Source: Halichondria panicea (taxonomy: Eukaryota; Porifera; Demospongiae; Suberitida; Halichondriidae). Taken from it: 64,000 bases of DNA. Shown here in pieces: positions 48,401 to 64,000 of this stretch. The stretch lies in contig NC_087390.1 of NCBI RefSeq assembly GCF_963675165.1, positions 6,168,319 to 6,232,318 on the forward strand, in the 5' to 3' direction. The position numbers and the translations under genes were made by a program. The notes below the pieces were generated by a model. It was not told the DNA's origin. It saw nothing but the letters and a program-made list of their open reading frames with translations, and searched no databases. Every line of letters starts with the position of its first letter. The stretch's first letter is position 1.

Positions 48401-49006
48401 ATTGAAATTGCTCTATAAAGTGAAATATTATAACTCACTTTGATTGGTCGATGACAGTGTTGGGTGGTAGCCTCCTCCACTTTCCACACTCTTCACGCTC
48501 ACATTCCACCCATACCACACGCTCCTCGTCATCACTACTGTCACTACTATCACACGAGCACTGCTCCACATCCCCTCCCTTCTTACAAGACGTCCTGTCA
48601 TCATCTTTATTGACCTCCGGAGAGAATCTCGTATTTTCTTTATCAAGCTCCATGGCAATTTGATTCTGAATTTTGTTGTAATCTTTTTTAACATTGTTTG
48701 TAAAAATTTCTTCAGTGGCCGAATTTTCGTTGGCTGCTTGAGTTAGTGCAGGGGTAGGAAATGGTGGTGATATTATAGTGATGTCATTTTGGTGAGGGGT
48801 ACTAGGGCCTCTGGAGGATAAGAATGGAGTGGGGGGAGGGACTCCAGCTGCAAGACAAAAAAAGAAAATGTGGAAAATTATGAGAAATTATATACCAATT
48901 GAAAAAAGTATGCCTGGTATAAAAAGTGTAGTATAGTTTTATGCTTACCTTTCTTTCTAGCAGCTCTGGTAAGCACAGCTCCATTGTGTTGGCAGGGGAA
49001 CTCCAT
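45468..49006 (-). CDS. ZCWPW1: CW zinc finger and PWWP domain histone reader (ZCWPW-type)
   Basis: Seven exons (49006-48949, 48847-48439, 48123-47977, 47675 to about 47528, 47255-46271, 46012-45761, 45511-45468) give 680 residues in phase. The CW domain spans exons 2-3 (VVWVECEREECGKWRRLP, then EWYCTMHP). The PWWP domain follows (GALVWAKMSSYPQWPAVV, then YHVEFLGRNRSHIWM). ZCWPW1 reads combined H3K4me3 and H3K36me3 marks left by PRDM9 at meiotic breaks (vertebrate knowledge); ZCWPW2 is the alternative. The core PWWP tetrad reads PQWP. The large fifth exon is disordered, with an AT-hook-like KKRGRPP and a PIP-like SPTIVDYFK. The end has an acidic helical segment. The exon 4 donor is uncertain by a few bases because of surrounding GT repeats. 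Confidence 0.82.
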
Positions 49007-49397
49007 TTTCCCTCACAGTGCCCAGCTACAGCTGTCACGCCCACCGATTAGAATAGACCACGCCCACACAAATAGATGTGTGGGCGTGTGTGCTGACCCG
49101 CCCACCACTCTTCAGATATGGGCGTGGTACACGTGAAATTTGATCTTCTAAAGATAAAGTCAACAATAACCTCTTGTGTTTTAACCTAGCCCCTCTAGCT
49201 TTCTAGCTTTCTACACACGTTGGAAAAGGTATAACCACATTCTCATAGTAAGATATAGTCGTGTGTATGCTTGCTGGTGGTACTGATAGCTTTCCAAGCC
49301 TATAGTAAGTTGAATAGGACTGGTACTTGTTTTCATACTTGTTTTTAATTGAAGGTATTGGTGACTCAAGCTGCCCACTCTCCTGTGCCGTACAAAC
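49007..49397. promoter_or_regulatory. Head-to-head promoter region of the CW-PWWP and ankyrin genes
   Basis: The two start codons are 391 bases apart on opposite strands. The region contains repeated CCACGCCCACAC/GTGTGGGCGTG motifs near 49060-49090 that could act as GC-rich promoter elements. No TATA box is obvious. Confidence 0.5.
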
Positions 49398-50154
49398 ATG
49401 GCCATGATGTCAATGGTTCATAGGATCTATGACGTGAGCCACACACACATACACCACACACACACACACACACACACACCCCACACCACCACACACACAT
49501 CACACACACATTAAGAATCCTTCCAGAACTTTGATAGGCCTTGTCTAGAGCTACAGAATGCATCTCTTAGTTTTGATATTAATTGCTTTTTAGTGAAGTT
49601 ATGACCTCCCGAAAGTAGCTTGCCAAATTAAGTATTTAATAATTATAGTAATTTGTCACAACGGTACGGTTCATGTGTTTTCTTTATTGCCTCCTCCAGA
49701 TGCCACTTGTCCAGGCGTGTTTTGAGGGCAACGTGGTTCAGTTGACCGAGCTGATTGGTCAGCGGGAGGACGTCAATGCTCTGGTGAGGGTGTGAGGGGG
49801 CGGGCATGTGTGGTGTGTGAGGGGGCGGGTGTGAGGGTACTAGTGTGTGGAAGGTATATTTGGCAATTAGTTGAGAACTTGATGGCTTTTGTGGTGAAAT
49901 ATCTGCATTCTAATATCACTGCAGTCTGATTCAGGCTCATGATTACATGACACATGGTATAGTGCCAACCACCCACCCACTCCACACACACAACCCTAAT
50001 ACACACCCACTCCACACACACACAGGACTCTGAGAAACGCTCGCCCATGCATGCTGCTGCCTACTGTGGGGAAACTGAGTGTCTCTCTGCACTCATCCAG
50101 TCAGGTGAGACAGTACATATACATGTAGACTGCACTGTGATTTGCTCTAGCCAG

Positions 50155-50196
<42 letters not shown>

Positions 50197-50814
50197 CGTG
50201 TGTGTGCGTGCGTGCGCGTGTGGGTGCGTGTGTGTGTGTGTTTATTATTTATTGTTGTGTAAGCTATCATTACAGAAATCCCTGATAGTGTACCAATACT
50301 AAGTCACCATTACTGTTAGCTTTAACTAGAAGACCATAAATAGGCTCCTATTGTATTGTACTGTATGCACCCCTCACACCGCCCCCTCACCCCTCACCAC
50401 TCACACACCCTCACAGGAGGCAAGGCTAACCTCAAGGATGCTCAATGGCTCACCCCCCTCCACCATGCTGCCGCTAGAGGTCACGAGGGCACTGTCAAGG
50501 AGTTGATGCGTAACCAAGCCGACGTGATGGCGCGTGATCGCACGTGGATGACCCCACTCCACCTAGCTGCTTATAACAACCACGTCCAAGTCGCTGGTAA
50601 ATATTGAGGGGTGTGGGGCAAGTGGGTGTGGCTTGGTGTAGTTGAGCTAGAGCCCTTGTAATGTAGGTATGGATATAATTATTATCAGCCTTTTGTTGGT
50701 CTTTATAAAAGAGGAAGGAACTACATGTATATGATGATGATGATCGATTGTCATTTTCTCTGTTGGTTTTTCCTTCATAACTTCCTGCCGTTATGTTGAT
50801 TCAATGTTATATTA

Positions 50815-50879
<65 letters not shown>

Positions 50880-50882
50880 ACA

Positions 50883-50969
<87 letters not shown>

Positions 50970-53078
50970 CCACCACCCACACACACACACACACACACAC
51001 ACTCCCACCACCCACCCACACACACACACACACACACGCACACACACACACGCACACACACGTGTAGAGGCCCTTATTCCATATATGGGCAACAGCCTGG
51101 ATGTGGGAGACCGCTCAGGCAAGACAGCTCTCCACCATGCCGCCTATAACGGGCACATTGAGATGGTGTCTCTGCTACTGGTGAAAGGATGCAATCCCAA
51201 GGCTGTGGATAAGAGAGAGAAGACTCCACTCAACCTGGCCGCCTTCATGGGTGAGGGGGTGGGTCTGAGGGGTGGGGATGTGTGGGGTGAGGGGGTGGGG
51301 TTGTGAAACAGCTCTGTAAAAGCATTCCAAATAGCATAATTATGGTACTGACATTAATTAGATGTCTGTAGATTGTTTTAGCTGTACACTGCAGCTGTTA
51401 CAATTTTTACATACCTCTCACACCACCCACACCCACCCACACACTAGGTCACTGTGACTGCATCAACTCTCTGGTGGGTAGTGGTGCTGATGTCAACTCC
51501 AAGGACAAGAAACAGTACACGCCCCTCCACTCTGCCGCTGCCGGGGGACAGTCCCATGCTGTCAAACTACTCCTGGAGCTGGGCGCTAATGTGAGGGGTG
51601 TGGAGTGGGCGTGTGTGTGTGTGCTTAGCCTTCTACACAAGAGCTCGATTCTATGCTACTACATGTATAGTAAAACGGCGCCACTCTAGTTAATTTTAGC
51701 GCCAACATGAGCACTCAAGTTTTTCTTGGCTCTAATTATGTGTCAAATGAAGCCATTAAAGCTATTTATCGTGCAATGTTCACTCAATGAGGCGCTAGTT
51801 GAGGCTCATGTATTTTTCTCCGTTATATTTGTGTGCTAAGAAAAATCAAATTAATCATGTGTCCTTTATTACAATTTTTTACAGTAACTAAATTTTGAAC
51901 CTGCTCCATAGTACATGTATATAGCACTTCAGTATACATGTACCGTGTATATGATCTCGTACCCCCCCCCCCCCTCTGTAGGCTGACTCGATCAACCTGT
52001 TTGGTTGTACTCCACTCCACGTTGCGTGTAACAATGGCCAGGACATTGTGGTGGACATACTCCTCCAGTACAAGGTGGCCGTGAACGCACTCAACAACAA
52101 GGTTGGTCAATCCTGTCTCTACGTAAGCTCATACAAGTGCTGTAAATGTTACTTTAAGATTCATGCAACTCTTGTCATCAGTAAGTCATCACTCAATATT
52201 ACCCCCCACATAGGGCCAGACCCCCACATACACTCAATCTTACCTCCCACACAGGGCCAGACCCCCCTTCACTACGCTGCCTTCTCTCATCACGGTGCTC
52301 TGTGTATGGAGTTGCTTGTCAAGGCAGGGGCAGACCCCAACGTGCAGGACAGCGAGGGACGCACTCCACTGCACATGACTGCACTGCATGGCTTCTATCT
52401 CAGAACTGAGACGCTCATTAGGCACGGTATGTTAGAGGGGAGGGGGGGATAAGCGTGTGTGTGTGTGTGGGGGGGAGGGCAATAAGCTGTGTGTGTGTGT
52501 GTGGGGGGGGGAGAGCAATAAGCTGTGTGTGTGTGTGGGGGGGAGGGCAATAAGCGTGTGTGTGTGTGTGGGGGGGGGTAATAAGCTGTGTGTGTGTGTG
52601 TGTGCACACGTCTGTCTGTCTGTCTGACTTGAAGGAATGTCCAATTTCACATACATTTTGTAGCCTTTTGAAAGGTCTATCTAATGACCAGAATTGTTTC
52701 ATTCTCAAAGAAAAGGCATCATGTGATGTCCATGTGGGCAGGGTGTATTATATCATCAATTTCGTGCTATCCATGAACATGCATGCATACGTAATTTAGA
52801 AATATTCTGGCAATTATTATCGTAATAATTATCTTCAGGTGCTCGGGTTGATGTGGCTGACAAGCAAGGGAACACTGCTCTGCACATCGCAGCTCGTCAC
52901 GGCCACGAGTCGGTTACCAAGACGCTGGTTGCCAATGGCGCCGACCTCTTGCGTAGAGGTGCCGGTGGTATGCTTCCCATCCACATGGCATGCCTCAGTG
53001 GTTACTCTGACTGTGCGGACAATCTCGTCCCTAAAGGTGAGTGTGTGTGGTGTGTGTGTGATGTGTGTGTGTGTGTGT

Positions 53079-53137
<59 letters not shown>

Positions 53138-53143
53138 GTGTGT

Positions 53144-53190
<47 letters not shown>

Positions 53191-53193
53191 TGT

Positions 53194-53252
<59 letters not shown>

Positions 53253-55213
53253 GTGTGTGTGTGTGTGGTGTGTGGTGTGTGTGTGGTGTGTGGTGTGTGT
53301 GTGTACAAAACTTATCACCTCACTTGAACAAAGTATGTAGTGCCACAAGCAGAAAGCCTTAACAGACTGTGTCATACGTACTCATTGTGTTTGTTTTTGT
53401 TGCCTCCAGATCACGACATCTCCACGGAGGTGGATGATGACCACCACACTTGTCTACACGCTGCCGCCTGTGGGGGGTAAGTGATTAGGGGGGCTCTGTG
53501 GGGGGTAGGTACTCAGGGGGGCTTTTTGTTCAGTGTGTGTACATGTACAAGCTACAAATTGCATCATTTTGCTTCTAAATTGTACGTTATGGATTCTCCT
53601 AGCTACCCCCACACACACACACCCGCCCACACACACACACACACAGGAGCAGTGAGTGTGTGGACCTCATCATGCGTCTGGGATGCTCCGTGAGTTCAAA
53701 GGACAAGTTAGGCCGCACCCCCCTCCATTATGCAGCGGCCACGGCTCAGTATCAGTGTGTGCTCTCCCTCGTGGCCAGTGGTGCTTCTCTCACTGTGGCG
53801 GACAAGCTGAACCGAACACCACTCCACTATGCTGCCACTGCTGATGGGGACGCCAAGTAAGTCCAGGGATATGTTGATTGCTTTGCTTTGCCCCACCAGA
53901 ACTTTAATCTGAGCATATCATGTGATAGGCCTTGTCTAGAGCTACAGAATGCATCTCTTAGCTTGCCAAATTGTTTATTTTTTCTGAGGCTATTCGTATT
54001 TGAGAGGCCATAACTTGTATTGCGAATGTCCGATTTCCCCAAAAATGATTGTATTTTGTAGTTCTTTGATAATGCTTCAATGGTGTGTTTAGGTCAGCGA
54101 TTGCTTTCGGCTCCAAATCTTCTGTTTTTGGCAAAAACCATTCCCAGTATATGTTATATGAGTATATCTCATGTGCAGTTGTGTGACTCACTTGTTGCGT
54201 AACTTCTCTGGCCCCACCCCCTTCACCACGGATACCAACGGCTTCACCCCACTCCACTACGCAGCCTCGTACGGTCACAAGATGGCCGTTCAGATGGTGA
54301 GTGATAACTTGTCTGTAGTTTACGCTAACAAATCTTCTTCTCCTCTTTTAGTTCCTCGACTATGCTCCGGGGGAGAATCTGACGACAGCACCATCTGACA
54401 TGGCCACAACGCCTATGCATCTTGCTGTAAGTGTGAGGCACTATAAAATTATTATATTTTAAAAGAAGTGCAAATAATTGTTATGTAGAATAGTACATAC
54501 ACAGTGATGTGCCCACACTGGTTGGTGGGTGTGGTCGGTACTGACCACGCCCACACTGGTCGGTGGTGGTGGTTGGTACTAACCACGCCCACACTGGTCG
54601 GTGGTGGTGGTTGGTACTAACCACCTCATAGGACTACATTGTATGTCAGGCTATAAAAGGCAAATTGATTGAAAATGGCTGCCACTTTTGAACGTTCTGT
54701 GCACATCATTGGTAGTATTTTAGTTTATTTTACTTCCGTTCTCCAGTATTTACTTTCCTCTCCCACACACTCCACACACCTCCCACACACCTTCACACAC
54801 CACACACACACACACCCCACACACTGTGTAGGCGTACCACGGTCACTTTGGCATCCTGGGGGAGCTGGTGTACAAGTATGGTGGATACATCGATAGCAAG
54901 GATGAGAAGGGACGCACACCCCTAGACCTGGCAGGGTTCAAGGGTCACAAGTGAGTTACAAATTCCTTAGTTTTGGATGTTTAGTGAAATGATTGTGCAC
55001 ATTTGAAATGCCACTCACGCCCACACCACCCACACACACAGGGACATAGTGGAGTACCTTCTGAGCAACGGAGCATCCCTATTGGTCCATGACATCGTGA
55101 CCAAGCGTACACCTCTTCATGCAGCTGCCTTCAATGGACACATGGACACGGTGCAAGCCATGCTCAAGAATATGACCAGCACTGCACACATCGACTGTGT
55201 TGACATGCTCGGA

Positions 55214-55274
<61 letters not shown>

Positions 55275-58200
55275 CGGGCATCTATTAATACTGTATACTG
55301 TTGTTGTGAGCAATAATAATGTTACTCTGTTGTTGGTACTGTACTATACTCGGGGCTACTTATAATTACCCCCCACATAGGACCCCCCATGACTACCTTT
55401 TTATTACCCCCCCCACATAGGACCCCCCTGATGCTGGCAGTGAGCAACGGCCACAAGGACGTCACTCAGCTGCTGGTAGACCATGGTGCTCATGTGGACT
55501 CCACTGATAAGCATCTCAGGACTGCTCTACACAGAGCCGTAAGTGGGCGGGGCCAGGAACACGATAGTAGCTATCATAATAACGGGTATATTTTGAGGGT
55601 GTAAACTTTCACGGAAGACAGTTAGAAAGGTTTTCGCGATTTTCGCAGAATAGCAGCCTTTTTGCATGGATGTCGGCAATATTAAATTTGTGTTTAAAAA
55701 AAAACACTTTTGATTCTCCCCCCCCCCTACCAGGTTGCCAACGGTTACGAGGAGTGTGTTGAGATCCTCCTCCACTCTCGTGCTGACCCCACCCTCCGTG
55801 ACACGATGGGACGCACTGCCGTACATTTTGCTGCTTCTTGTGGTCATTATAACCTCGTAGAGGTCCTGCTCAAGTCCGGGGGTTCACCTTCGACCCCTGA
55901 CAAGCACGGCTACACTCCCGTGCACTGGGCAGCTTATAACGGACACGATAAATGTCTGGAGGCTCTACTAGAGGTGGGCGTGGCACCTCTTTAATATTGT
56001 TTTACCCGTGTTTAATTAGATACCGTATAGCTAGAAATTTCTGTGGCCCAAAAATTCTGCAAATAGCTGTAAAAAGACTTTCTGTGGATAATATTTCTGC
56101 GAATTAAACTTCAACTGTTAAATTAGGCGTGGTTAATAAGATTTGCGGATGATATTTCTGCATTTACTCGCTCATTTGCAGAATTTGCAGAATTTTTGGG
56201 CCGCAGAAATTTATAGCTATAGGGTATCTTATTGTTACTGCGGGTAAGTGTAGATAGATTATACACACTCATTTTATTTGAGGTTTAAAGCAATTGATTT
56301 TTGCGCTGATTTTCAGTAAAATATTATGATTACACTGATGGTGTGGGTGTGTGATAGTGTGCCTCCCCCCTCAGCAAAATGCGGATGTGACAGCTGGCAA
56401 CCCCTTCTCCCCGCTACACTGTGCTGTGTAAGTGGGCTAATGATAATGATTAGTTGAATTTAATAAAAGCAAAAGCCAAAATTCCATTATTTTGGTAGCT
56501 ATCTTTGAGAGCCCGTAATTTGTGTTCAGATTGTCCAATTTCATTGATGCATTCAATAGCTCTCAGAATTACCTTTCCAATGATGTGCAAGTTCCGTGAT
56601 TAGTCGAAATCCACCAATTTCCACAAAAGCAAAGACCGTAATCATAATTATAGCCTCTCAGTTTTCAAGTGCAGTGTAGCCAATACTATCATATTAATTT
56701 TAACCCCTCTGTTCCCAGCAAACGTATATCATATTTAACCCCTCTGTCCCCATGCAGCATCAATGACAACGAGTCTTGTGCTGAGCTCCTCATGGATCGC
56801 CTAAACAAGGATGACATCAACTCCACTGATGATCACGGCCGCACTGCCATTCATGCGGCTGCCTTCAACGACAATGGCGAGTGTCTTCAGCTCTTGTTAC
56901 GTCGGACTGATTCTGCTGACGTTGCAGATAAGCAGGGGCAGACTCCGCTAATGATTGCAGCACGTCACGGCCACTCGAGCACTGTCGGTGAGTGGGTGGG
57001 CGTACCTTAGCAACCGTTGCTATGTCTCTACACGTACACAATAATTTATTTACGCCCACGCACAGTGGCAAGAATCTTGACTAAGGAAATTGATAACTCT
57101 GTGTAAAATAATAATTTTAACTCAGCGTTTTTAATACGTACATGTACATGATGTAGATAGCAGTTAGTTGACTAAGTGTTGATCAGATCTCTTAGACATT
57201 ATCCAAAAGGGAGGTTTCATTTGAAACCACTGAAACTCCCCCTGGATCTGCCACTGCCCATAATGCCAGAGTTAATATAATTATGCACTTCCTAAGATAG
57301 CTTTGAGGATAATTTAAGCCTCAAGACTAAAATAACCACCACATTAGACCTAGTTTACATGTACCACATAAAAGAGGAACATTTGTGTGCGTTGAATTTA
57401 GATTAAGGATTGAAAATATCCACCACTTCGAAATTTCTCGTCCTTCCTCTATTACAGATCTGCTGACGTCTTGTATGCCTCCTGTGAACCTTGACCTTGG
57501 CCATGTGGACGAGAATAAGAACACTGCTCTTCATTTGTCGTGTCTCCAAGGTCACGAGGAATGCGCCCTGGCCATACTCGACAAGTGTCCGTATGATCTC
57601 GTCTACGTTGCCAATGGAAGTGAGAAGACGTGAGTAGCTATATATACTGCGTTCAGGATTCTACAAAACGCTATTTGGGCTTTTAAATCGCATAAAAACT
57701 TCCTAAACAGTGTCTAACTATTATTTATACTCTAAAGTAATTTATTTGCTTTTTTTTTTGTGTCTTCTATAATACTGTGGGGTTAAGAGTTTTGTTTTTG
57801 TTTAAGTTCAACTACTGTCTACCCACACTATACACCCACACACACACACCCGCCCACCACTCACACACACGCCCACACAGCCCCCTCCACATTGCGGCTC
57901 AGTCTGGTCTGGTGCGTGTAGTGAAGGAGCTCATAAACAAGGGCTCTGATCTCAACGCTAGGGACGAGGACGGTGAGACACGCCCACACACACACACACA
58001 CACCAAATAGATGGCAATACATGATTTTGTAGAGGTTGTCTAGCGAAGGCTAATTGTCTGGGAGCCATGTTTTGGTGAAGTCAATATCGCATTTCTAGTA
58101 TCATTCTCTGTGCAATGAAATGTATAGCCCTATAATCGTGCATGTATCATCAACAACCCCCCCCCACACACACACACACTTCACACACACACACACACAA

Positions 58201-58356
58201 ACCAGCCACACACACACACACACACTTCACACACCCCACACACCCACACACACAGACAACATCCCGGCTTTGTGCTGTGCCGCCAATGCTGACGTGGCAG
58301 AGTGCCTGGAGTGCCTCCTGCAGGCCATGCTGGGACAGAGGGGGGTGCCCCTGTAA
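49398..58356 (+). CDS. ANKRD28: Ankyrin repeat protein of the ANKRD28/44/52 (PP6 regulatory) type
   Basis: About 22 exons encode more than 25 consecutive ankyrin repeats of the TPLHxAAxxGH type, for example [19 protein letters not shown] (50449), [19 protein letters not shown] (52872), [12 protein letters not shown] (54914) and [15 protein letters not shown] (56940). The order and wording follow vertebrate ANKRD28/44/52 from the first exon (LVQACFEGN) to the end ([20 protein letters not shown]). The stop is at 58354-58356. The vertebrate proteins are scaffold subunits of protein phosphatase 6 (family knowledge). A short first exon, [12 protein letters not shown] (49398-49433), splices to 49700; the ATG at 49700 is an alternative start. 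The long C-terminal tail of vertebrate ANKRD28 is absent. Many introns begin or end in long GT or CA runs. Confidence 0.92.
50815..51060. repeat. (CA)n tract ending an ankyrin-gene intron
   Basis: About 240 bases of CA dinucleotides with a few CTCCCACCACCCA breaks. The next exon starts within a few bases of its end, after CACGTGTAG. Confidence 0.95.
52440..52610. repeat. GT/G-rich minisatellite in the ankyrin gene
   Basis: About five units of 35-40 bases, each with GGCAATAAGC and a GTGTGTGTGTGGGGGGG run, directly downstream of a coding exon. Confidence 0.85.
53036..53305. repeat. (GT)n tract starting at an ankyrin-gene donor site
   Basis: The exon ends in CCTAAAG and the intron opens GTGAGTGTGTGTGG, continuing as GT dinucleotides for about 270 bases. 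The donor site is thus part of the repeat. A similar case is at 55217-55272. Confidence 0.95.
54480..54670. repeat. Dispersed repeat with CCACACTGGTCGGT units
   Basis: Three close units of GCCCACACTGGTYGGTGG with following GGTACTRACCAC. Related single copies lie at about 6700-6740 and 38580-38640. Confidence 0.7.
56021..56226. mobile_element. Palindromic MITE in an ankyrin-gene intron
   Basis: TACCGTATAGCTAGAAATTT at 56021 is inverted at 56226 (ATAGCTATAGGGTA), and CCCAAAAATTCTGCA is inverted as TGCAGAATTTTTGGG. It shares the TACCGTATAG terminus with other families in the window. There is no ORF. Confidence 0.75.
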
Positions 58357-58572
58357 CTACCCCCTCCTATAGTTCGTTAGCTCGTTAGTGAAACTCTCTT
58401 CTTGAAACTGTAGCTAGTTATGATTATTACGATTTCTATTTAATTAATTTGTAGGTATTACACATTATTAGTATTAAAATAATTATTATTGAAAAATAAT
58501 TATTATTGAACAAGGTCAAAATGAGTATAATTAACTCAGTTAATGCGATATAGCTATTAAAACTGCATGTTC

Positions 58573-59103
58573 TTAGTAATTAATCTTGAACCAAAAATCC
58601 TTCGCAATCTTTTCCATTTGTTCACGATTCAATGTGACCATATGTTCTTTGTCAAATTCTTTGTCAGTCCATCCCAGGAGACGATAACCTTGCCGAAAAT
58701 CTTCCTTGCTGACAACTCCATTGCCATCCATATCCAACAAATCAAATAAAGTCTCGGATACGGTAGTGAGCACGAGCTCTTGATTACGGAGCATTCGTCG
58801 CAAATCTCCAGCAGCCATTTCAGCAATTTTTGCAAGAAATTCTAAAGTATTGAGTGTATCATAATCTCCCATCAACTTTCTCTGTTTATCAGTGGCCGCT
58901 CTGAATGCATCCACTGCCTTGGGACTTGATCGATCTTTGTAATACTCGAGTAGTGCTTCGGTTGGCCTTCTGTGATCTTCCATAGTGATGTAGCCATCTT
59001 TGTCAGTGTCTAACTTGCTGAAGAGCATCCTCACTTTTTGATTGCACCATCCCTTGCTTCCAAGGAAGTCCTCGGCTGTTAGCATGATTGCAGTTCTAGA
59101 CAT
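58573..59103 (-). CDS. Intronless EF-hand calcium-binding protein
   Basis: A single exon of 176 residues from the ATG at 59103 to the TAA at 58573-58575. An upstream in-frame ATG at 59226 would add 41 residues with no EF-hand character. Two clear EF-hand loops are seen, DTDKDGYITMED (32-43) and DMDGNGVVSKED (124-135), in a setting like invertebrate sarcoplasmic calcium-binding proteins or calexcitin. Both loops have Asp instead of the usual Glu at position 12, which in known EF-hands lowers calcium affinity or favours magnesium. The role would be cytosolic calcium buffering or sensing. The gene faces the ankyrin gene tail to tail, with 216 bases between. Being intronless among intron-rich genes, it may be retrogene-derived. 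Confidence 0.8.
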   Translation of the reverse strand: MSRTAIMLTAEDFLGSKGWCNQKVRMLFSKLDTDKDGYITMEDHRRPTEALLEYYKDRSSPKAVDAFRAATDKQRKLMGDYDTLNTLEFLAKIAEMAAGDLRRMLRNQELVLTTVSETLFDLLDMDGNGVVSKEDFRQGYRLLGWTDKEFDKEHMVTLNREQMEKIAKDFWFKINY

Positions 59104-59418
59104 GATCTCTCTCTTCGATGTTGATTCTTGCAGCAGAACATTGCTTGCAACAGGTCTCAGTGAGCATGCGCAGTATGTGGACGCTCTCATTGGTTGAGTA
59201 ACGCCCATGTGCATAATCAATAACAATTGAGTTGGTAATGATCGTCAAGTTATTTCAGAACAATTCGCTAATAAAGATATCTTCTTCACATTACAATCGC
59301 ACAAACAGACACAAACCACAACATTAAGATGCCCCTATAATTATAATACTATCCCTATAACAAGTGTTCTGCCAGTACACAATAATATTTATATAATGCT
59401 AGAGTTTCTGGTGGAGCT

Positions 59419-63792
<4,374 letters not shown>

Positions 63793-64000
63793 CTGTGTGT
63801 GTGGTGTGGGCGTGTGTGTGGGTGACTATAAAAATTATGTACAGTGTACGAATCTGAATTTTTAAAAGTATGTGCCGAGGGTATTTAAACATATGTATGC
63901 ACTAAAGCATGATTGTAAAAGGTGTTTGTATTTTGTATAGTGGTTGCAAAGGAATCAAAAACCTACTGGCAACTATTTATAGCCCAGGGGTACTATTCTC
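63793..64000 (-). other. ATP5F1B intron, 5' part of gene outside the window
   Basis: The intron upstream of the exon at 63792-63604 runs to the window edge. It carries a GT-rich tract near 63795-63825. No exon was recognised. Confidence 0.6.

Noticed and set aside
59104-59226. Use of the upstream ATG for the EF-hand protein
   Set aside because: The extra 41 residues show no signal peptide or conserved feature and overlap promoter-like sequence. The ATG at 59103 gives the usual length, though the longer form cannot be excluded.

Overview
This is a eukaryotic nuclear window from an animal, most likely a sponge. The intron-containing genes are clear orthologues of animal genes (LRRFIP, NAA20, BABAM1, MLLT10/AF10, RBM45, a ZCWPW1-type CW+PWWP protein, ANKRD28/44/52, ATP5F1B). 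They sit close together, with short introns, palindromic MITEs and very many (CA)n/(GT)n tracts. The demosponge assignment is an inference from gene style, including a ZU5-Death protein and a small tyrosine-kinase-like receptor. No species is claimed. All exon borders were read by hand from splice signals and reading phase; no alignment was run.

Region 1-6.2 kb: repeat-rich DNA, then an LRRFIP-type coiled-coil gene (minus strand, 11 exons). Region 7.5-26.5 kb: a cluster of NAA20 (NatB catalytic subunit) copies. One is intact (7748-8418). One lacks exon 1 and is split by a 5.05 kb DNA transposon with a 7-bp target duplication (12985-18034). One is a 3' fragment (22720-22856). One is a diverged, longer paralogue (25237-26340). 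Interleaved are a DNAL1-like pseudogene, a minisatellite, a ZU5-Death gene and a frameshifted LRAT-like pseudogene. Pieces of the NAA20 5' leader recur upstream of the neighbours.

Region 26.5-40 kb: a single-pass receptor with a tyrosine-kinase-like domain whose DFG motif reads HFG, then BABAM1 (plus strand), then AF10/MLLT10 (minus strand). Region 40-49 kb: RBM45 (plus) and a CW+PWWP histone reader (minus). AF10/RBM45 and CW-PWWP/ANKRD28 are close head-to-head pairs. Region 49.4-58.4 kb: an ANKRD28/44/52-type ankyrin protein in 22 exons. Region 58.6-64 kb: an intronless EF-hand gene and ATP5F1B (minus strand), whose first exon lies beyond the window.

The most striking finding is a family of five roughly 80-nt sequences with all the hallmarks of an intronic box C/D snoRNA. 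Four lie in different introns of ATP5F1B and one lies in an AF10 intron, all in the sense strand of their host. They have an 8-bp terminal stem and C, D', C' and D boxes. Their D' guide is complementary over 12 nt to a conserved large-subunit rRNA segment. The second notable item is the 5.05 kb transposon, whose broken coding region I could not assign to a superfamily.
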